Shown here in pieces: positions 6,153-9,969 of a stretch of DNA of 9,969 bases (position 1 is its first letter; each line of letters starts with the position of its first letter). The notes beneath the pieces were generated by a model, which saw nothing but the letters and a program-made list of their open reading frames with translations, was not told the origin of the DNA and ran no database searches. Made by a program: the position numbers and the translations under genes. The stretch comes from Treponemataceae bacterium (GTDB taxonomy: Bacteria; Spirochaetota; Spirochaetia; Treponematales; Treponemataceae): assembly GCA_024697985.1 (NCBI GenBank), contig JAILRX010000095.1, forward strand, positions 1 through 9,969, read 5' to 3'.

Positions 6153-6575
6153 TTATACGTCCAAAACCTGTGGATTCTGTGCTACCTGATCGTGTTCAGC
6201 ACCTGCATACACTTTCAAATTTGTAAGCAATTTGCGTCCAAGTGGTCCGTTAGGAAGCATTCCCTTAACTGCGATTGTAATAGGATCTTCAGGGTGTTTT
6301 TCCAATTTCTTTTCAAATGTATAAGTGTTCAATCCACCAACATAACCTGTGTGCTGATGATAAACTTTGTCTGTTCGTTTTCGTCCTGAAATAGCAACTT
6401 TTTCAGCATTGATGATGATAACGTAATCACCGTTCTCCTGATGAGGAGCAAAGATAGCCTTGTTTTTTCCACGCAAAACAGAAGCGGCTTTAGCAGCAAC
6501 ACGTCCAAGCGGTTTATCAGCTGCATCGATAACGTACCAGTTTCTTACTGGTTCATTTACATAAATAGTTTTCAT
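6153..6575 (-). CDS. rplM: Ribosomal protein L13 (uL13)
   Basis: A large-subunit ribosomal protein of 140 residues, close to the usual 142. Seen are the family blocks WYVIDAADKPLGRVAAKAA, then GDYVIIINAEKVAISGRK, the HHT-like YHQHTGYVGGL, and AVKGMLPNGPLGRKLLTNLKVYAG. It is an early-assembling 23S-binding protein; in E. coli L13 also represses its own rplM-rpsI operon. ATG 6575 has TTAAGG 7 bases upstream (plus CCTT at 6583-6586). A strong promoter lies about 140 bases upstream, and the leader between them can fold into hairpins. Confidence 0.98.
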   Translation of the reverse strand: MKTIYVNEPVRNWYVIDAADKPLGRVAAKAASVLRGKNKAIFAPHQENGDYVIIINAEKVAISGRKRTDKVYHQHTGYVGGLNTYTFEKKLEKHPEDPITIAVKGMLPNGPLGRKLLTNLKVYAGAEHDQVAQNPQVLDV

Positions 6576-6706
6576 GTATATACCTTAAAAAATAATTTTG
6601 GGAGAAAAATTCTTGAGCATCTGAATTGTTCTCCGGAAGCAACATTCAGCGAGCAAACTAAACGTCGCATTTTGTCAAAAGCCCCGCCTTTGACGCAGAT
6701 ATACGG
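6576..6706 (-). promoter_or_regulatory. Structured 5' leader of the rplM-rpsI-recX mRNA
   Basis: The predicted transcript starts near 6706, leaving about 130 bases before rplM. Hairpin A pairs GTCAAAAG (6674-6681) with CTTTGAC (6688-6694), with one bulged base. Hairpin B pairs CTGAATTGTT (6621-6630) with AACATTCAG (6641-6649), with one bulged base, around a ten-base loop containing TCCGGA. Bases TTCTCC (6629-6634), in the loop and upper stem of B, are complementary to GGAGAA (6601-6606), so a pseudoknot or alternative fold near the ribosome site is possible. This suits ribosomal-protein feedback control, but no known leader family was matched. Confidence 0.5.
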
Positions 6707-6712
6707 GATTTA

Positions 6713-6742
6713 ATAATATCTTTTTTACGACTCGGATGTCAA
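6713..6742 (-). promoter_or_regulatory. Promoter of rplM-rpsI-recX
   Basis: On the minus strand a consensus -35 TTGACA (plus 6737-6742) and -10 TATTAT (plus 6713-6718) are 18 bases apart, with an A-rich spacer near the -10. It starts 17 bases after the stop of the small membrane protein gene. No terminator is visible between that gene and this promoter, so some secA transcripts may also read into rplM. Confidence 0.8.
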
Positions 6743-6758
6743 TACTTCAAAATCAAGA

Positions 6759-7022
6759 TTATTCTGATTTAGAAGCTTCTTTTTCTTCCGGTTTGTCTGC
6801 TTTTTCAGCTTTCTGAGCAGCGAGTTCTTCTTTTTTAGCCTCGTGCTTGTCCTTGATGTCACCGATTCCAATGAAAAGAGCAACCAAACCGACAAAAGCT
6901 GTCAAAACAGGAGCAAAGCCTTTCAAGAAATCAACTACATCCCATCCCCAGCCAAGACCGATCGGGATGCAGGCAAAAACAGTAAAAGCAATTAAAAGCA
7001 ATCCTAAAATTAATGAAATCAT
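6759..7022 (-). CDS. Small two-helix membrane protein with charged tail, unknown function
   Basis: 87 residues. Hydrophobic segments at about 2-24 and 34-54 are joined by a short loop (GWGWDVVDFLKG). The rest (55-87) is a highly charged, Lys/Glu/Ala-rich tail, probably helical (KDKHEAKKEELAAQKAEKAD). I do not recognise a named family. ATG 7022 has a strong AAGGAG ribosome site (plus CTCCTT at 7028-7033) and follows the secA stop by only 13 bases, so the two are almost certainly cotranscribed. Being next to secA suggests a membrane role, but it does not look like SecE, SecG or YajC: SecG lacks such a tail and SecE has a different pattern. The good ribosome site, clean frame and membrane-protein composition support a real gene. 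Confidence 0.8.
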   Translation of the reverse strand: MISLILGLLLIAFTVFACIPIGLGWGWDVVDFLKGFAPVLTAFVGLVALFIGIGDIKDKHEAKKEELAAQKAEKADKPEEKEASKSE

Positions 7023-7035
7023 ACAATCTCCTTAT

Positions 7036-9774
7036 TTATCGTCCACAACAATTTTTGTATTTCTTTCCACTTCCACAAGGACATGGATCGTTTCGTCCAA
7101 CTTTTGGCGAAGTACGGACAACCTGGATATTTTCAGCCTGTCGTTTTGAAGCCATCGCGCTGGAAGCAGCCTGTCGTCGGGAAGCTGCACCATCAAACGT
7201 AGAGCTTGAATTATGCTGAGCGTTCATCTGACGTCGGCCGGTTGTTCTGCGTGCTGAATCTTCGGTCTGAACTCGAACACGGAAAACTCGTGAAGCAATA
7301 TCCAGACGAATATCATCAAGCATGTCATAGAAGATATTGAATCCGTCAATCTTGTATTCTGTAAGTGGATTTTTACTTCCATAAGAACGAAGATACACTG
7401 CATCTCGAAGACTTTCAAGGGCTTCAAGGTGATCAAGCCACTTTCTGTCGATTTCCTGGATATACTGATATCTGATAAAAAGGTTGAGGTTTGCAGTTCC
7501 TGCAAGCAATTCCTTTTCGAGCAGGTCCTTTTCCATAAGGTCGCTGATATTTTCTGCAAGATTTGTCTTGTCGATTTCCGAAGGAACGATAAAGCCGAAA
7601 GTTTTCTTGACCTTTTCGCAAAGTTCAGCATAAGCCGAAGTCTCGTTCTTGCGTGAAGAATGCTTGTATTCATCAACATAATCTTCGATGGTTTCGCGTG
7701 CGGTCGTAATTACACGGCTCTTAAGCTGCTCATCCTTGAGGATGTCATCACGCTGGCCATAAATGAAGTTTCGCTGTTCGTTCAAAACATCGTCGTATTC
7801 AAGCAGGTGCTTACGAATCTCAAAGTTTCGCTCTTCGACTTTTGTCTGAGCCCTTTCAATTCCCTTTGAAAGCCATGGATGATAGATCGGTTCGCCTGTA
7901 GGCATTCCAAGACGGCTCATCATCAGCTTCATTCGGTCTCCACCGAACAGTCGCATCAGGTCATCTTCCATAGAAATGTAGAACTTAGATCGACCTGGGT
8001 CACCCTGTCGACCAGAACGTCCTCGCAACTGATTGTCGATTCGGCGGCTTTCGTGTCGTTCCGTACCGATTATATAAAGACCTCCAAGGTTCTTAACTTC
8101 CTCGTAGTCCTTTTTCCACTGTTCCTTTTCGATTTTAAGGGCAGCTTCGAGCTGTTCAGGAGTTGCCTGAGTTCCGGCTCTTTTCTGCGCCCTGAATTCC
8201 GGATTTCCACCGAGCTTGATATCGGTACCACGACCAGCCATGTTTGTAGCGATCGTTACGGCGCCCTTGCTTCCGGCCTCAGCGATGATCAAAGCTTCCC
8301 GAGCATGGTTTTTAGCATTCAAGACCTCGTGTCGGATTCCTTTTTTGGTAAGCAGTTTTGAAAGATGCTCTGACTTTTCGATTGAAATCGTACCAACAAG
8401 AACCGGCTGACCTTTTTCGTGAACAGCCTTAATTTCCTCGCAGATTGCATTCCATTTTTCGTTTTCAGTCATGTAGACTTCATCCTGCTCGTCGATTCGG
8501 GCTACAGGTCGGTTCGTAGGAATTACGACAACATCCAATCCGTAGATTTTATTGAATTCGACAGCTTCTGTTTCTGCAGTACCGGTCATACCGGAAAGTT
8601 TTTTGTACATTCGGAAGAAGTTCTGGAAAGTGATGGTTGCCATCGTTCGGTTGCGCTGTGCAATTCTGATGTGCTCTTTTGCTTCGATGGCCTGATGGAG
8701 ACCGTCACCGTAACGGCGTCCCTCAAGGATACGTCCGGTAAATTCATCAACGATCTGAACCTGTCCGTCCTGAACTACATAGTCAATATCAACATGATAG
8801 AGGACATGAGCTCGCACGGCCTGAGTAAAGTAATGGATGAACTCAAAGTTGTTTTCTTCGAAAAGAGAACCTTCAATAATATGGTTTTTCTGAAGGATTT
8901 CTTCAATTTTAAGCATACCGTCATCGGTAAATGAAACGCGCTTTGATTTTTCATCAATTTTATAGTCTCCGACAACTTCCTGTCCCTGAGCTTCATCAGG
9001 ATAGTCACCGGTTTTTGGATCTTTTTCAACTTCCGTGAGCTGGCCGACATACTTATCAACCTGCTGGAATTTTGAAGTATCATCTTCACCCTGACCTGAA
9101 ATGATAAGCGGAGTTCTTGCTTCATCAATCAAGATTGAGTCAATTTCGTCGACGATACAGAAGGCAAAGCCTCGCTGAACTTTTTCACGAGCATCGATGC
9201 ACATGTTGTCACGAAGATAATCAAAACCGAACTCATTGTTCGTACCATAGGTGATGTCGCATCGGTAAGCGGCCTTTCGGGCCTCGTTATCCATGTTTGA
9301 AAGGATTTTTCCAACCGAAACGCCAAGGTAATTGTAGACGCGGCTCATCCAGTCGGCATCTCGTTCTGCAAGGTAATCGTTTACGGTTACGATATGAACG
9401 CCTTCTCCGGTAAGGCTGTTAAGATAGGCTGCGGCAACACACATCAAGGTCTTACCTTCACCCGTTTTCATTTCAGTGATTCGTCCTGAGTTCAAGACAA
9501 GGGAACCCATTATCTGAACATCGTAAGCTCTTTCTCCAAGAACCCTGGCAGCGGCTTCACGGGCAAGGGCAAAAGCTTCAGGAATGAGGTCATCAAGTTT
9601 TGTTCCGTTTTTGAGCATTTCCTTGAAGCGTTCTGTCTGTTTTGGAAAATCTTCTGCACTGAGGCTTTTAGCCCATTCTTCTTTTTGATTTATTTTTTCT
9701 ACTGTAGGTAGAAGCTGTTTAACATCGCGGTCTCGTTTAGAACCGAAAATCGCACTCAAAATTTTATCTAACAT
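7036..9774 (-). CDS. secA: Protein translocase ATPase SecA
   Basis: The motor ATPase that pushes unfolded preproteins through SecYEG, 912 residues. Seen in order: Walker A MKTGEGKT (102-109), the VTVNDYLAERD helicase block (130-139), TNNEFGFDYLRDN (178-190), Walker B VDEIDS (208-213) with IDEARTP, the preprotein-binding region (about 225-370), the second motor domain with NMAGRGTDIKLGG (511-523) and the arginine-finger block QLRGRSGRQGDPG (582-594). The helical scaffold and wing domains follow. A Ser/Arg/Ala-rich linker leads to the zinc-binding tail CPCGSGKKYKNCC, with Cys at 898, 900, 909 and 910, which implies SecB or ribosome contact. The length is typical. ATG 9774 has no ribosome site; the -10 box ends 7 bases before it, suggesting a leaderless mRNA. 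No truncation or frameshift seen. Confidence 0.98.
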   Translation of the reverse strand: MLDKILSAIFGSKRDRDVKQLLPTVEKINQKEEWAKSLSAEDFPKQTERFKEMLKNGTKLDDLIPEAFALAREAAARVLGERAYDVQIMGSLVLNSGRITEMKTGEGKTLMCVAAAYLNSLTGEGVHIVTVNDYLAERDADWMSRVYNYLGVSVGKILSNMDNEARKAAYRCDITYGTNNEFGFDYLRDNMCIDAREKVQRGFAFCIVDEIDSILIDEARTPLIISGQGEDDTSKFQQVDKYVGQLTEVEKDPKTGDYPDEAQGQEVVGDYKIDEKSKRVSFTDDGMLKIEEILQKNHIIEGSLFEENNFEFIHYFTQAVRAHVLYHVDIDYVVQDGQVQIVDEFTGRILEGRRYGDGLHQAIEAKEHIRIAQRNRTMATITFQNFFRMYKKLSGMTGTAETEAVEFNKIYGLDVVVIPTNRPVARIDEQDEVYMTENEKWNAICEEIKAVHEKGQPVLVGTISIEKSEHLSKLLTKKGIRHEVLNAKNHAREALIIAEAGSKGAVTIATNMAGRGTDIKLGGNPEFRAQKRAGTQATPEQLEAALKIEKEQWKKDYEEVKNLGGLYIIGTERHESRRIDNQLRGRSGRQGDPGRSKFYISMEDDLMRLFGGDRMKLMMSRLGMPTGEPIYHPWLSKGIERAQTKVEERNFEIRKHLLEYDDVLNEQRNFIYGQRDDILKDEQLKSRVITTARETIEDYVDEYKHSSRKNETSAYAELCEKVKKTFGFIVPSEIDKTNLAENISDLMEKDLLEKELLAGTANLNLFIRYQYIQEIDRKWLDHLEALESLRDAVYLRSYGSKNPLTEYKIDGFNIFYDMLDDIRLDIASRVFRVRVQTEDSARRTTGRRQMNAQHNSSSTFDGAASRRQAASSAMASKRQAENIQVVRTSPKVGRNDPCPCGSGKKYKNCCGR

Positions 9775-9780
9775 TATTTA

Positions 9781-9809
9781 AATATATAGAGAAAAGTCGC
9801 TTTTGGCAA
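9781..9809 (-). promoter_or_regulatory. secA promoter placed against the start codon
   Basis: On the minus strand -35 TTGCCA (plus 9804-9809) and -10 TATATT (plus 9781-9786) are 17 bases apart. Only 6 bases separate the -10 from the secA ATG, so transcription should start at about the A of the ATG. No purine-rich ribosome site lies upstream. The -35 overlaps an inverted repeat. Confidence 0.6.
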
Positions 9810-9831
9810 CAATTGTTAATAAGCAAAAGCG
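9798..9831. repeat. Nested inverted repeat between secA and the lipoprotein gene
   Basis: CGCTTTTG (9798-9805) and CAAAAGCG (9824-9831) are exact 8-base inverted arms. Inside them is a perfect 10-base palindrome AACAATTGTT (9808-9817). The left arm and palindrome cover the secA -35 box; the right arm ends 11 bases before the lipoprotein -35. It is placed like a shared operator. No T-run follows on either side to suggest a terminator. Confidence 0.5.
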
Positions 9832-9842
9832 TTTCTTACTCC

Positions 9843-9871
9843 TTGACATCAAAGAATGACTATTTTATCTT
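9843..9871 (+). promoter_or_regulatory. Promoter of the lipoprotein gene
   Basis: A consensus -35 TTGACA (9843-9848) and a -10 TATCTT (9866-9871) are 17 bases apart. Six bases separate the -10 from the ATG at 9878, and there is no ribosome site, so the mRNA would be leaderless. The geometry matches the secA promoter facing the other way. Confidence 0.6.
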
Positions 9872-9877
9872 TTATAT

Positions 9878-9969
9878 ATGAAAAAAATTAATCAGAAATT
9901 CATTTACGGACTGATGATTCTTTCCGTTCTATCCATAAATTTAATCTTTACTTCATGTGCCCACAGAAA
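9878..9969 (+). CDS. Putative lipoprotein, N-terminal 30 residues (runs off the window)
   Basis: The frame opens at ATG 9878 with a lipoprotein signal peptide: basic MKKINQKF, a hydrophobic core from about residue 9 to 24 (IYGLMILSVLSINLIF), then FTSC. The lipidated Cys would be residue 27 (codon 9956-9958), processed by signal peptidase II. The -1 Ser and loose -3 position fit the relaxed lipobox of spirochaetes. After Cys only AHR is visible, so the function cannot be told. It is divergent from secA with 103 bases between the two start codons, and its promoter abuts the ATG. Confidence 0.75.
   Translation, partial: MKKINQKFIYGLMILSVLSINLIFTSCAHR

Noticed and set aside
6673..6678. Second TTGACA (minus strand) in the rplM leader as an extra promoter
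   Set aside because: At 17-base spacing the would-be -10 reads TGCTCG, which is not acceptable; the sequence is part of hairpin A.
7879..8934. Two long plus-strand reading frames (160 and 171 codons) opposite secA
   Set aside because: They mirror secA codon bias, lack ribosome sites and show no protein family features.

Overview
The window looks like chromosomal core sequence of a moderately AT-rich spirochaete, most likely Treponema or a close relative. This rests on the style of the proteins (Prs C-terminus, DUF975 protein, an HTH-receiver protein, a lipoprotein with a relaxed spirochaete-type lipobox) and on gene neighbourhood. It is inference from memory; no search was run. There are no rRNA or tRNA genes, CRISPR arrays, transposases or phage genes, and no gene-free stretch longer than about 300 bases.

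Left half, plus strand: the 3' end of prs (PRPP synthase) overlaps an FGGY-family sugar kinase whose N-terminal ATP-site motif is in frame but has no ATG, GTG or TTG in front of it. A strong promoter then drives a tightly packed three-gene unit: a metallo-beta-lactamase-fold hydrolase, a DUF975 membrane protein and an SppA-type membrane peptidase. The genes overlap by 8 and 4 bases. The unit ends at a hairpin/T-run terminator that can work in both directions.

Right half, minus strand, read right to left: secA, then a small two-helix membrane protein 13 bases downstream, then a promoter and roughly 130-base leader in front of rplM-rpsI (L13, S9), then recX, and finally a separately promoted regulator that joins an N-terminal MerR/excisionase-type helix-turn-helix to a C-terminal receiver domain. 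At the far right a lipoprotein gene starts on the plus strand, divergent from secA, and runs off the window.

Functional themes are envelope and protein export (SecA, SppA, DUF975 protein, small membrane protein, lipoprotein), translation (L13, S9), recombination control (RecX), sugar/PRPP metabolism (Prs, kinase) and signalling (HTH-receiver protein).

I found no obviously new multi-gene defence or mobile system. The most notable signals are: (1) an ACG codon where the kinase start is expected, differing from ATG by a change that is silent in overlapping prs; (2) an in-frame, GC-rich, duplicated palindromic insert inside that kinase; (3) three genes (MBL hydrolase, secA, lipoprotein) whose sigma-70-like promoters sit so close to the ATG that their mRNAs should be leaderless; (4) a structured leader before rplM-rpsI; (5) the reversed HTH-receiver architecture.
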